The notes beneath the pieces were generated by a model. That model worked only from the letters and a program-made list of their open reading frames with translations. It ran no database searches and was not told where the DNA came from. A stretch of DNA of 32,986 nt from a virus. Made by a program: the position numbers and the translations under genes. Below, piece after piece: positions 8,610-16,990 of this stretch (positions are counted from its first letter, which is position 1; every line of letters begins with the position of its first letter). Where the stretch lies: the IMG/VR virus record IMGVR_UViG_3300037297_000141, positions 1 through 32,986 of that record, one strand, 5' to 3'.

Positions 8610-10202
8610 TTAATTCTCAAATGACTCTGCGCTTAATCTAATGCGAGCAGAGAATGAATGTAACTCCATACCCTCATTAACCCCGGCGTTCGTCATCTCG
8701 TACTGGATAGAGCGAAATTCTCCTCCATCTTCCAACTCACGGAATCGATCGACAAACATCGCACCTGCAAGCTGGGATGTGCCTAAAGTGAATTGATTAG
8801 AACTTGCCGGCGCCAGGACATCGCCTCCACCTTGGTCGATGGATACAGATTGCTGCGCCTCATCATCTCGACGCCATCTGAATGTCATCGTGTAAGCGCC
8901 TTTTGGAAGAATACCAACACTTATAGCTGATAGATGCTTATAAATAGCAGGGTCGTCGTAGTGCATTGCCGGTGTCGTCACAAGCGCTGTAATTGCAGTT
9001 GACCCGTCAATGCTATAATCTGGCTTATTGAGCTGCCGCACAAAACCATCATCAAAACCACCCATAAGTGATTTCAGATCATTGTTTGTTGGGTCGATGA
9101 CCGCAGCCAACGCACCACAAGTAAAAGCTGGCCAGTATGCCCATCGGACAGGGTCGAAGCGATAATCCATCATTAAAAGGGCGTTGTTCGTCTCCGAGCT
9201 ATCAACCGGGATAGAAAAGTAAACGATGCCTTTATACTCCAGTGTCGCTGCCCAGCCTTTTTTGAGCACATCAAAATTTACGTGCTCGCGCAGCCAGGTA
9301 GCGATCGGTCTGGATAGCGCCACCTCGTTATAGTCGCCGAACTGATCGACGGTTTTCAGTGTGTGGAACGACGCATCTGACCAGACAAATCCAAGATCAT
9401 CCTTAAATTGGAAGATGAGATTGTGAGATACGGCACCAAGCCCTCGTGTGAGGAACTCTTTTCGCGCAAAAGCGTCACCACCCGTAGGCGATGAACCTGT
9501 AATACGATGGATGGATCCTTTATAGGGGCCCTTAAACACCCATAACTCATCCTTAAACGATGCGATCGCCGTTATTGCATCTCCGTCACCAGGGTTAATC
9601 TGAATGCTTCCAGACCCTGATCCTATCCAGTCCTCTGGGTCGAACTCCACAGAGTAATACAGTGTCGACGGGTTGGTCACTACACCCGCAGCCCAAGCAC
9701 GGTTTTTATGTGTTGCGCAGAACGAGAAGTTCGGCGGTGATCCAGCAAGATTTTGCGCTGTGGTTTGATCCCATGACATCGGCACATCAGATCCAGTCGA
9801 TGAGATAATCAATATGTCGTCAAAAACTTCGTACGAAGGTATCGAAGTGGCGTCAAGACCGGAAAAAAGCTCAGTGAAACTTCCGTCGGCGTCGTCCTGA
9901 TAAACCTTCGTTCCTACATGCACTATGCGCTTCTGGGTCGGTGATCCTGCGATACCCTGGCGCCAGTAGTCAAAAAGCCCGCGAATCTCCGCACCAGACT
10001 CCAGTGTGGTAGAGTTGATTTTGGATGTCCCACCAATCTTCTTCGGACCACCGTCAAGGTCATACTCGACATTCTCCGCGTTCAGCAAAAAAGGGACGCG
10101 AACACGTCCAATCTCGTCTACCGCAGCCTCTGAGGTCGGACCAAAATCAGTGGCCCAGCCGCCGTCAAAGATGTGTCGAACAAACCTAGACCTTGAAGTC
10201 AT
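8610..10202 (-). CDS. Tail nozzle / stabilisation protein (beta-propeller type)
   Basis: A 530-aa beta-rich protein. It opens with GGWATDFGPTSE and VPFLLNAENVEYDLDGGPKKIGG-type sequence, then has a series of blade-like repeats (for example YYSVEFDPEDW, DAITAIASFKDELWVFK and LGFVWSDASFHTLK). This arrangement is characteristic of the podovirus nozzle or tail tubular B-like / P22 gp10-like stabilisation proteins that cap the tail adaptor ring. Its gene follows the adaptor gene with a one-base stop/start overlap (TAATG) and precedes the fibre gene, the usual order. The ribosome site is weak, so translation is probably coupled to the adaptor gene. The family assignment rests on order and sequence character rather than on a short diagnostic motif. 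Confidence 0.8.
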   Translation of the reverse strand: MTSRSRFVRHIFDGGWATDFGPTSEAAVDEIGRVRVPFLLNAENVEYDLDGGPKKIGGTSKINSTTLESGAEIRGLFDYWRQGIAGSPTQKRIVHVGTKVYQDDADGSFTELFSGLDATSIPSYEVFDDILIISSTGSDVPMSWDQTTAQNLAGSPPNFSFCATHKNRAWAAGVVTNPSTLYYSVEFDPEDWIGSGSGSIQINPGDGDAITAIASFKDELWVFKGPYKGSIHRITGSSPTGGDAFARKEFLTRGLGAVSHNLIFQFKDDLGFVWSDASFHTLKTVDQFGDYNEVALSRPIATWLREHVNFDVLKKGWAATLEYKGIVYFSIPVDSSETNNALLMMDYRFDPVRWAYWPAFTCGALAAVIDPTNNDLKSLMGGFDDGFVRQLNKPDYSIDGSTAITALVTTPAMHYDDPAIYKHLSAISVGILPKGAYTMTFRWRRDDEAQQSVSIDQGGGDVLAPASSNQFTLGTSQLAGAMFVDRFRELEDGGEFRSIQYEMTNAGVNEGMELHSFSARIRLSAESFEN

Positions 10203-11224
10203 TAATTTTCGAACCTATCAAATTGGTTGTTGACGCTATATCGCCGGCTGCGCATACCGCGGTATGGGTAGCGCGCTTTGGATCTATATGCTGATAGCCC
10301 TGGGCGCAGCCGCATCCGGCGAGAGCCTTTATCCACATCACTCGCTGTGCGATTCATGATGTCAGTGTATTCCGCCTTTACCTCCTGGGATCGGTCATCG
10401 TCGCGCTTGTCTCGATACCAGTGATACAACGCCCAGAACAAAATCGCGTGGCGATACCGCACCGGGACGATAGGCTCGTCGGTGTCGTTGGATAAAGTGC
10501 TGGCAGCTGTCCCATCGGCCTGCACGACGAGATTTTCCGTGATGTAGGAGTACGGGATTGAGTAAGCCTTGTCCGGCGGTTTGTGAAACTTAATTTTCCG
10601 CACCGGTGAGGTATCACCGTTAAATGGTTTGTCCAGGATGCATGCGAGAGTGGGCTTACCTGTAATAAAGTTACGCACAAACCGCCGCCGAAAATAGTTT
10701 CTATCTATGAGGTCAATCGGCGTATTCGTGGAGAACAGTTGCTGGTCTACCGGGCGCAGAAAATCCGACGCCAACGCGTATTCATCCTCAAAATAGATAT
10801 ACGACACACCCGAGACGTCGTCCTGAGTGAATTTGTGACCAATTGTTGCCGCAGTATCACTGCCGACAGCGGTTATCTCATAAACCTCCTGACCTGAGTT
10901 GATGCGGATCTTGCCGCCCACACGCATGTTGGGAACACTGAAATTATTGTTTGTGTTCCACGCCGTTCCTGTTCCTGTCAGCGTTGTCGACCCTTGAGTG
11001 ATGGTGACTGTTCCGGTAGAGTAATCAGGCTGCGTGACCAGCACAGCATCGCGCTCCGCCCACAAGAACTTATAGTCGAACCCTAGGTGCATGTCATGTA
11101 ACGCAACATTGATATACCGCTTTGCTTGAGTGACTGTGGCGGTCGTGTTTGAATCGCTACGTGTCGACTCTATTAAGCCTGTGTAGAGGTCGCTGAAGTC
11201 TGTGTACTGCGAGGTGCTACTCAT
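10202..11224 (-). CDS. Head-to-tail adaptor protein
   Basis: A 340-aa protein. The N-terminal helix region (TQAKRYINVALHDMHLGFDYKFLWAE) followed by a small beta domain (YSTGTVTITQGSTTLTGTGT, then AW) is typical of podovirus adaptor proteins that bind the portal ring. A second helical part follows, with RYRHAILFWALYHWYRDKRDD near residues 255-275, and an Arg/Tyr-rich basic tail (residues 305-340, RMRLRPGLSAYRSKARYPYR) that could contact DNA or the portal. The start overlaps the stop of the upstream gene (ATGA), and a CAAGG ribosome site lies about 6 nt upstream. The call relies on position before the nozzle gene and on the helical/beta arrangement. Confidence 0.8.
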   Translation of the reverse strand: MSSTSQYTDFSDLYTGLIESTRSDSNTTATVTQAKRYINVALHDMHLGFDYKFLWAERDAVLVTQPDYSTGTVTITQGSTTLTGTGTAWNTNNNFSVPNMRVGGKIRINSGQEVYEITAVGSDTAATIGHKFTQDDVSGVSYIYFEDEYALASDFLRPVDQQLFSTNTPIDLIDRNYFRRRFVRNFITGKPTLACILDKPFNGDTSPVRKIKFHKPPDKAYSIPYSYITENLVVQADGTAASTLSNDTDEPIVPVRYRHAILFWALYHWYRDKRDDDRSQEVKAEYTDIMNRTASDVDKGSRRMRLRPGLSAYRSKARYPYRGMRSRRYSVNNQFDRFEN

Positions 11225-12258
11225 ACGTTACCTTGCAATTTTCTTGCGAAGCTTTTAATCGCTCCTGGGCTGCCATATGCAGGAGTTCTGGAGAACTTAA
11301 CAACAACTTGCGGACTTGTACCTTCCAAAATTGCGTAGCAACCGCGCGTAAAGTGAGCGGAGAAGTCCTGAGCCACAGTCTCATTATTGGACGTGTTGCT
11401 CAATTTAGAGACATAATTATTTCTGCAGCATCTCGCAGAATCTGTGTCATATAGCGTCACGACATTATCGTTTCCTGCGCCAGATGAGAGCGAAATATGG
11501 TCGATATGGCCGGGACCTACCCATACATGCGTTGTTTTTGTTATAACTTGAGATGTAGCAAACCTATCGCTCACTGAATTAAGTCGTGTATCATCAAACC
11601 GAACATGATCAAATAGAATGGTTCCGAGTGTTGTTGCCAACTGACCTTGAACACCGAGCACACCTTGGATTACAGCTGCCTGATCCAGTGTTGCAACTTG
11701 CGTGGCATGCACTGCAGTAGCTGTAGGATCATCTTCCCGTGTCACGTAGAGATCTATCGTTCCATCGTCTCCAGCGCCACTATCTAAAGTAATATCAAGC
11801 TCTACAAAGTGCCAAACACCTCTCTCAATCGCCTCTGAACCGAAGCTGGTCGGAGCTGTCTCTCCAATGCCGAAATTAATGACCCCTGTAGCGGCTACGA
11901 TGCGCAGCCCAAAAGTAACTTCGACAACCGGGCCAGTACTTTGCAGCTCAAGAATATTTATCGTATCGTCCGCCGTTGCGGTAAAATTAGGGTCTAGCCA
12001 TATGGCGAATACCAAAAATCTATTTGTAGAAAGAGCAATATCTATATCACCCTCAGTCACAAAAGCATCGGCAGTACCCCCCGCAAGAGTAGCTCGCAAG
12101 CAATAAGCCCCGTGATATGGCACAGCTGTGTGCCATGGATAGCGAGCTAACTCTGTGTAATGAACTACATCTAATTGGCTGCCAGTGTCGGTCTCACTAT
12201 CCCATTCGGATACATCGCCTGACTCAAAATTTGACTCGAATATAAACGGGAATGTCAT
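11221..12258 (-). CDS. Concanavalin/LamG-like beta-sandwich protein
   Basis: A 345-aa beta-rich protein starting FIFESNFESGDVSEWDSETD, a form common at the start of LamG or concanavalin-A-like lectin/glucanase domains. Further signs are YHGAYCLRATLAGG near residue 50, FLVFAIWLDPNF near 85, WHFVELDITLDSGAGDDGTI near 145-165 and TILFDHVRFDD near 215. The C-terminal 100 residues contain a Cys pair (CCRNNYVSKL) and a beta segment with no known match. It lies between an acidic unknown protein and the adaptor. It may decorate the capsid or bind a surface carbohydrate. No catalytic residues could be assigned. Confidence 0.75.
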   Translation of the reverse strand: MTFPFIFESNFESGDVSEWDSETDTGSQLDVVHYTELARYPWHTAVPYHGAYCLRATLAGGTADAFVTEGDIDIALSTNRFLVFAIWLDPNFTATADDTINILELQSTGPVVEVTFGLRIVAATGVINFGIGETAPTSFGSEAIERGVWHFVELDITLDSGAGDDGTIDLYVTREDDPTATAVHATQVATLDQAAVIQGVLGVQGQLATTLGTILFDHVRFDDTRLNSVSDRFATSQVITKTTHVWVGPGHIDHISLSSGAGNDNVVTLYDTDSARCCRNNYVSKLSNTSNNETVAQDFSAHFTRGCYAILEGTSPQVVVKFSRTPAYGSPGAIKSFARKLQGNV

Positions 12259-13124
12259 TTTTTGCCTCTGCGGTTACCGCGATTCGCATTCGTCGGAGGA
12301 GCCGGCTCTTCCTCATCCCACAGTCCTGATATATCCGATAGTGACTCCGTTAGCGCTTCGGTCGTTGACATCTCCTTCTCTTCATCTGGGTCTGCCAACA
12401 TTTCTATATCCTCGTCCTCCTCATCTTCTAAGTCCAGCGCCTGCATATCCTCCGGTGTCTCCACTGCTGATACTTCCGGAACCTCTGGCTTCACTACTTC
12501 TACCTGAGCCTCTGGCTCATCCCAGGTAGTGATATATATCTGCCGGGTAATTGTGCGTTGTTCCGCCGTCATTGTAGGAAGTTTTGACCATATATCCTGT
12601 GGCGCTCGGGCGCGAAGAAGTCGAATATCGTCGTCCGAAAATGGCATGCAATAACCAATTTTTTCCGGCAGATGATAGTCTTCTCCTTTAATGAAGGCGT
12701 TATCCATATTGAGCGAGTTTTTTGTAGGGCGATGCACTTCAAGATTTGCAATGTCTACTGCATCGGAGCCAGCGTTAAGGCGAAGCTGGTTATTCTTCCA
12801 TTGCTGAATTTTGGCCTTATTGCGCCGCTCCCAAATTCGATGCTTATCGATTGCACCAGGAGGGCATTTTCGCATCTCTTCTTGCGACGGCATGCCTATC
12901 TTAATTTCTTCGAGGAGCGTGTCGGTTTCTTTTACCATCGCATCCTTTTCCTCACCGATAGGCTCGATAGGTCGCTGTTTCTCCAAATTACTTCGAAGGC
13001 GCCGCAACTGCCCTCGGACAGCCGCTTTATCCTCGATGTATTTGTTCTTGAGCTTTCGCTCTAACGACTTCTCAGTATGCTCATACTCAGCAATCTGGTT
13101 GGGGCGTAGCAATTGACCTGACAT
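12255..13124 (-). CDS. Hypothetical protein with basic N-terminus and very acidic C-terminus (289 aa)
   Basis: The first 70 residues are a charged helical region rich in Lys and Arg (EKSLERKLKNKYIEDKAAVR). Residues about 75-195 contain Pro, Trp and His-rich segments without a recognised fold. From about 200 the protein is strongly acidic (VEVVKPEVPEVSAVETPEDM, then LDLEDEEDEDIEMLADPDEE) and ends in a small basic tail NANRGNRRGKK. It has a CGGAGGG ribosome site 6 nt upstream and overlaps the next gene by four bases. The place in the head region suggests a virion or assembly protein, and the acidic stretch may mimic DNA or bind a basic partner. No family recognised. Confidence 0.78.
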   Translation of the reverse strand: MSGQLLRPNQIAEYEHTEKSLERKLKNKYIEDKAAVRGQLRRLRSNLEKQRPIEPIGEEKDAMVKETDTLLEEIKIGMPSQEEMRKCPPGAIDKHRIWERRNKAKIQQWKNNQLRLNAGSDAVDIANLEVHRPTKNSLNMDNAFIKGEDYHLPEKIGYCMPFSDDDIRLLRARAPQDIWSKLPTMTAEQRTITRQIYITTWDEPEAQVEVVKPEVPEVSAVETPEDMQALDLEDEEDEDIEMLADPDEEKEMSTTEALTESLSDISGLWDEEEPAPPTNANRGNRRGKK

Positions 13125-13312
13125 TAAATACCCTCCGATTTAGGATAGATTTTGGCTTTCGTGACGCCATTGGAGCGGTTCGGGCCAGTTTTACCTGGCA
13201 CTTTGGGCCAATAAGGGCACTTCTCGCTAAACGTTCCCCCCATATGACCTTTTTTGTTCTCTTTGTGACCGCTGTGGTTTGGTCGCTTTCGATTTGGGTT
13301 TGGATATTCCAT
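13124..13312 (-). CDS. Small basic protein overlapping its upstream neighbour (62 aa)
   Basis: A 62-aa Lys/Pro/Gly/Asn-rich protein with a patch KCPYWPKVPGKTGPNRSNG. The ATG has AGAGGAG about 10 nt upstream, and the stop codon overlaps the start region of the next gene, which fits the packed operon. The first 86 bases overlap the 3' end of the preceding gene in another frame, which is unusual here. The ribosome site and operon fit favour a real gene, but low complexity and lack of a recognised family leave doubt. Confidence 0.55.
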   Translation of the reverse strand: MEYPNPNRKRPNHSGHKENKKGHMGGTFSEKCPYWPKVPGKTGPNRSNGVTKAKIYPKSEGI

Positions 13313-13463
13313 CGGCGGGAATCTCCTCTAATGATTTTACTGTCGCGCCGCCTATGGAGATCCGCTGCGACAATGTCGCGGCGAACTCCTTGGCAAACTC
13401 CTCTATTCGCGAGGTCTGATTAGCAGAGCACTCAGAAACCTCGATGGTGATTTGCAGCTTCAT
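13227..13463 (-). CDS. Small protein with Lys/Arg-rich tail (78 aa)
   Basis: Residues 1-50 look like a compact alpha/beta fold (MKLQITIEVSECSANQTSRI, then an amphipathic helix FAKEFAATLSQR). Residues 53-78 are a basic disordered tail (KPKSKATKPQRSQREQKRS). An AAGG ribosome site lies about 8 nt upstream, and the gene begins nine bases after the beta-helix gene ends. The basic tail could bind nucleic acid or an acidic partner such as the downstream 289-aa protein; that pairing is only a suggestion. Confidence 0.68.
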   Translation of the reverse strand: MKLQITIEVSECSANQTSRIEEFAKEFAATLSQRISIGGATVKSLEEIPADGISKPKSKATKPQRSQREQKRSYGGNV

Positions 13464-13471
13464 ACGGCACC

Positions 13472-14404
13472 TTAAGTAATCGCTGTGATGAGTACACCGC
13501 CATCTGTAGCGCCGACGCCAAGCTGGTAGTTCTCCGCGATCTCACACTCACCCGCGTCGAAATTGTCAACCGCCACTGTGACACTATCCGCAAACATACA
13601 ATTGGTGACCAAAACGCCCGAGGCGATCGTCGCACCGGTACCGTTCACGCCGGCTGTCAGTGTCGCGTTGGACGGCAGGAAAAAGCCTCGGTCAATGTGC
13701 AGCCTATTTGTCGCTGCACCGCATAAAATAGCGGACGCCCAGGTTCCCGCAGACTGCAGTATCCTGAAATTTTGGATTGTCGAGTCTAAGGCCCCGGTTG
13801 CCACCACTGCATTGCCCTGCGCCCCATCACACTCAACAAAGAAATCCTCCAACAGGATATTGTTGGCGGCGGCGAGTGTGATACCGATGGTGCTGGTGCT
13901 GACCGCAGGCGTTGCCAGGTCAAATTTGCAGTGATGCAGGTGAAACCCATCGGCTGCCGCTGTAAGATCAATCGCGTCCGAGGCTGTAATCGGGATAATG
14001 CCCAGATGGGCAATCTCGATGTTTGCCGCAGTGACGTTCATAATCTCGTCGCCAGTGATGTCCGTCGTGATCGTAGTGCGCGGAATGAGCGGATTGCCTC
14101 GCCCGCTAGGTATTCCGGTCATCGTTACCCCGGGGACATCCGCAGCAACTGATGAAGTTTGCACCGTATGCGCCCCTGGCAGCAGCGCAATGGTGTCGCC
14201 GACTGTGCCTGTACTGTCAACCAGGTTCCATGCTCTATCAACTGTGCGTAGCGCCCGGGCGGGCGAGAGACCATCATTGTTATCTGAGGAATCATACGAT
14301 TCCCCATCGGCGGTGTAGCTGTTCGCAGGCGCGACGTAAAACACGCGCCCGGAGCTATTTGGTACAAACCCCCAAGGGGTTCGATGGTACGCTGAATAAC
14401 CCAT
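13472..14404 (-). CDS. Right-handed beta-helix (pectin-lyase-like) structural protein
   Basis: A 310-aa protein. It has the N-terminal pattern RVFYVAPANSYTADGESYDS, then DGLSPARALRTVDRAWNLVD and GDTIALLPGAHTV that marks parallel beta-helix proteins: an xYVxP start, DGLSP, then a long helix leading into the first coils. Regular short beta coils with stacked Asn, Ile and Thr follow (for example EIMNVTAANIEIAHLGIIP and NNILLEDFFVECDG) to the end. Beta-helix proteins in phages often act as tailspikes or surface decorations. Here the gene sits directly after the major capsid gene, so a capsid-surface or head-fibre protein is as likely as a tailspike. An AAGGGG ribosome site precedes the start. I see no clear polysaccharide-lyase active site. 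Confidence 0.83.
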   Translation of the reverse strand: MGYSAYHRTPWGFVPNSSGRVFYVAPANSYTADGESYDSSDNNDGLSPARALRTVDRAWNLVDSTGTVGDTIALLPGAHTVQTSSVAADVPGVTMTGIPSGRGNPLIPRTTITTDITGDEIMNVTAANIEIAHLGIIPITASDAIDLTAAADGFHLHHCKFDLATPAVSTSTIGITLAAANNILLEDFFVECDGAQGNAVVATGALDSTIQNFRILQSAGTWASAILCGAATNRLHIDRGFFLPSNATLTAGVNGTGATIASGVLVTNCMFADSVTVAVDNFDAGECEIAENYQLGVGATDGGVLITAIT

Positions 14405-14414
14405 AAATCACCCC

Positions 14415-15332
14415 TTAAGATACCTGGTTACCGCGAATCCAGCGCCAATCGCTGTACGCCATTGAGTAGCGCATGTAGCCGCGCCATTTGGCAACGATGG
14501 TATCAAGCTCTTCAGCCATAGCAAATTCCATTGGGATACGATCCACCCAGTGTAGATGCTCCCGACGCATAGAACCATCGCACATGAACCAATTATTTAC
14601 ATCGGTCATATAGTTCCATTCGTAACCCTTGTATTTGCCCATATGGACATTAGGGTTATTCTGGTCGGTATCCACTTTGCCTGAGGCGTTGATAATCTCA
14701 TACGCTTGCTCATAGAGATTGGGGGGATACCACAACTCATCAGGAATTACAGAGATCCGCTCTGCGCGATCACCTCGGAAATCAACCATGGCTATTCGCC
14801 CGGCGGCCACAGCCGTAGCGGTTAAGCTGGCCGTTCCGAGGTTATCGAACCCGGTGGAGGTACTGGCGCCAGACTCGGTAGTGTGGGAATTACTGCAGAG
14901 CGGGACGCCCTCCGAGTTACTATAGAACAAAGTGTCGTTAGAGAACGCGTTGTTGAAAATTCTTGCGCCGTGCTTTTGCCGGGTGCGAAATGCTGCCCGT
15001 GCCAACGCCTTCGGCTTCTGGTCCATGATGTTGTACTGATCATCATCGAACAGTTTTCGCTCTACCTGGATGCCGGAAGCAAACTCAACATGTGTCGCGA
15101 GAACATCGTAACCCTGACTTTGAGAGTCATAGTTAACGGAGCCTTCGAACTCATCCCAGTCGCCCAGGGTGCCAACTTGAGACCACATCATACTGTCGCG
15201 CCCATTATCCGGCGGAAACTCGTATAGTGTCATTAGCATATCTGGGAGATCTTGATAGGTCTCGTAGAAGATTTTCTCAAACCGCGGATCTAAAAGATCC
15301 GAGAATGCCGTACTTCTGTGTGGAACAGCCAT
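14415..15332 (-). CDS. Major capsid protein
   Basis: A 305-aa protein between the decoration candidate and the beta-helix gene. It begins MAVPHRSTAFSDLLDPRFEK, and contains ESGASTSTGFDNLGTASLTA and a C-terminal RDVWR-free Trp/Tyr-rich tail (WRGYMRYSMAYSDWRWIRG). Length, position after the scaffold and portal, a strong AAGGGGG ribosome site and a central E-loop-like stretch (VEFASGIQVERKLFDDDQYN) fit an HK97-fold capsid subunit of a phage with a separate scaffold. No protease gene is present, consistent with scaffold-directed assembly. Identification is by order, size and sequence character. Confidence 0.85.
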   Translation of the reverse strand: MAVPHRSTAFSDLLDPRFEKIFYETYQDLPDMLMTLYEFPPDNGRDSMMWSQVGTLGDWDEFEGSVNYDSQSQGYDVLATHVEFASGIQVERKLFDDDQYNIMDQKPKALARAAFRTRQKHGARIFNNAFSNDTLFYSNSEGVPLCSNSHTTESGASTSTGFDNLGTASLTATAVAAGRIAMVDFRGDRAERISVIPDELWYPPNLYEQAYEIINASGKVDTDQNNPNVHMGKYKGYEWNYMTDVNNWFMCDGSMRREHLHWVDRIPMEFAMAEELDTIVAKWRGYMRYSMAYSDWRWIRGNQVS

Positions 15333-15341
15333 AAAGCCCCC

Positions 15342-16040
15342 TTATATACTTCCGCCAGCGGCGAATAAATGGTCAAAAGGAACAATTAACGCGTAGCTAT
15401 CCGATACACCGTTCAGTATCAGATCAAGCACCCGGAAATTGTTATTGTCGGTATCCACAGCTGCCGAAGCATCCAGCTCTAAAAAGTCTGAGGTGAGCTG
15501 CACGAATTGGTTTTCACCCGGGGTGTATGGCACAACGATGAATTTATCACCGACTGCTATATCGAAGGGGAACGCCACTGTGACCGAGGCGTCAGTTGCA
15601 TCGCCGACGGTGATTTTGCGGCTAATCCCGAGATTGTTCCCCGATATGCAATGTATTGTGCCTTCATCGAAGTTCGAGAAATCATCGCCTGTGACGACAT
15701 CAAGACCTGTCGTGGACGCCGTAGTGACTGTGTAAGTTGTCAGATCCGTGCCTGTGGTAGCGCCGCCAGACAACCGGGCTTTATAGACGGCATCCGGGTT
15801 GACAATGACGCTGACATAAGCAGCTGGGTCTACATTGCCTGTTTGTTGAGCAGTGAGAAGTGTCGCGGCATTCTCAGTCACACCAACCAAGTCAGCCGCA
15901 GCGGTAGTTGTGGCGAGAGCAAGGCCCTCATTGCCGGCGCCACCGATAACCACCGGCACTCCAGCATTGGCCATTGTCTCCCCGATTTGAAACTTCTTGG
16001 AGACCGGAGAGCCTCCAGAAAAAGCAAATGCGAAGTCCAT
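15342..16040 (-). CDS. Head decoration / capsid-associated protein candidate
   Basis: A 232-aa beta-rich, Thr/Val/Gly/Ala-rich protein with almost no Cys or Trp. It lies between scaffold and capsid genes, where phages often place a capsid-stabilising or decoration protein. It carries the segments KKFQIGETMANAGVPVVIGG near residues 15-34 and NDA-rich beta strands through FDHLFAAGG at the end. The N-terminal part (GETMANAGVPVVIGGAGNEG) resembles phage capsid-decoration proteins of the DUF2190 kind only in general character. An AGAGG ribosome site is 8 nt upstream. A short stem-loop separates it from the scaffold gene. Confidence 0.65.
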   Translation of the reverse strand: MDFAFAFSGGSPVSKKFQIGETMANAGVPVVIGGAGNEGLALATTTAAADLVGVTENAATLLTAQQTGNVDPAAYVSVIVNPDAVYKARLSGGATTGTDLTTYTVTTASTTGLDVVTGDDFSNFDEGTIHCISGNNLGISRKITVGDATDASVTVAFPFDIAVGDKFIVVPYTPGENQFVQLTSDFLELDASAAVDTDNNNFRVLDLILNGVSDSYALIVPFDHLFAAGGSI

Positions 16041-16069
16041 ACGTTTAACCTCTAAGCTATTGTTACTAC

Positions 16070-16097
16070 GACAGCTCAGCGGCTAAACTGAACTGTC
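16070..16097 (-). other. Stem-loop between scaffold and decoration genes
   Basis: GACAG-c-TCAG (16070-16079) pairs with CTGA-a-CTGTC (16088-16097): a 9-pair stem with one internal mismatch and an 8-nt loop, overlapping the scaffold stop codon. No T-run follows in the direction of transcription, so it is not a canonical intrinsic terminator. It may protect or process the mRNA between two genes needed at different levels. Confidence 0.5.
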
Positions 16098-16890
16098 ACT
16101 TTTGTTTGTCGCGCCAAGTCAATTCGGCTTCAACAGCTTTCCAGTCTTTATAAACGCCGTTCGAGATCTGCTTCTGATAGTGTGCTTTTTGTCGCGCATT
16201 TAGCGACTTAAGCACCTTCGAATTAGATGCCGATTTCGGCATTTCCTCATGGCTGGGCGTTTCTTCCATCAGATTGTCATCAGATGGCTTACTCTGCTGT
16301 TGCCTCCGTTTTCGAGCGTCCTCTGGTGATCCGTATACGTTTTCAAGCGCTATCACCTGCAGCTCGAAGTCTTGCCTTGACTCGGGTTTTGGCACGCCGG
16401 TAACGCGTGTCAACCGTTGAAACTCTTTGCGAACCTTCTCGCGATCCTCGGAGCCGTTCTCTGTCAATTCCGGAATAATCTCGGAGAATTTGCTTATCGT
16501 ACTGCGCAAATCCCCAAGTGACGCCTGCTCTGACGACTCTTTTTGGACCTTGCTAATTTCCGCTTTTAGTTTCCGATCAAATTTTGCCTCTTGTTGCATG
16601 TCCCAGTAATCATCAGCTTGCTGCTGCGAGATCTCCCCTGATTCGACAAACTGCCGTAATTCTGCACGGGAGTACTCTCTTTTTTGCTGCGGTTCCTGAG
16701 CCTGTTGGCTCTGCTGCGGCGCTGTTTTTAGTGCTTGAACTGTTGCTTCCAGGCTGGCGAGTGTTTCTCTCATTTGAGAATTCTCATCGCGCAGCTTGCC
16801 AGTCGCTTCGTTCAGCCTATCAAGTGGGATATACCCATCTCTTGCCGCTTTTACTTGCTCTTCGGTTAAACCTTCAACCTCGTCTACCAT
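16096..16890 (-). CDS. Scaffolding protein
   Basis: A 264-aa, highly charged, Gln/Glu-rich coiled-coil protein: about residues 22-60 form a long heptad region (LNEATGKLRDENSQMRETLA), followed by a Gln-rich linker (QSQQAQEPQQKREYSRAELR). The C-terminus is basic and helical (SLNARQKAHYQKQISNGVYK), like the helix-turn-helix that binds capsid subunits in P22- or phi29-type scaffolds. It is located between the portal region and the capsid gene. The first residues MVDEVEGLTEEQVKAARDGY, then IPLD, are a common beginning of such proteins. Its job is to guide procapsid assembly and leave before packaging completes. Confidence 0.85.
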   Translation of the reverse strand: MVDEVEGLTEEQVKAARDGYIPLDRLNEATGKLRDENSQMRETLASLEATVQALKTAPQQSQQAQEPQQKREYSRAELRQFVESGEISQQQADDYWDMQQEAKFDRKLKAEISKVQKESSEQASLGDLRSTISKFSEIIPELTENGSEDREKVRKEFQRLTRVTGVPKPESRQDFELQVIALENVYGSPEDARKRRQQQSKPSDDNLMEETPSHEEMPKSASNSKVLKSLNARQKAHYQKQISNGVYKDWKAVEAELTWRDKQK

Positions 16891-16990
16891 CTTACTTACC
16901 TTCTGCTGTTGTCGATTCAGCTCTACGACTTACCCTGTCTTTCCAGTGTCAGCGCGGGCGGCACGCATTACGCCCAATGATTTACATACA

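Noticed and set aside
15507-16055. Long plus-strand ORF of 182 codons opposite the decoration candidate
   Set aside because: It is the antisense shadow of a gene with good ribosome site and position; no known family.
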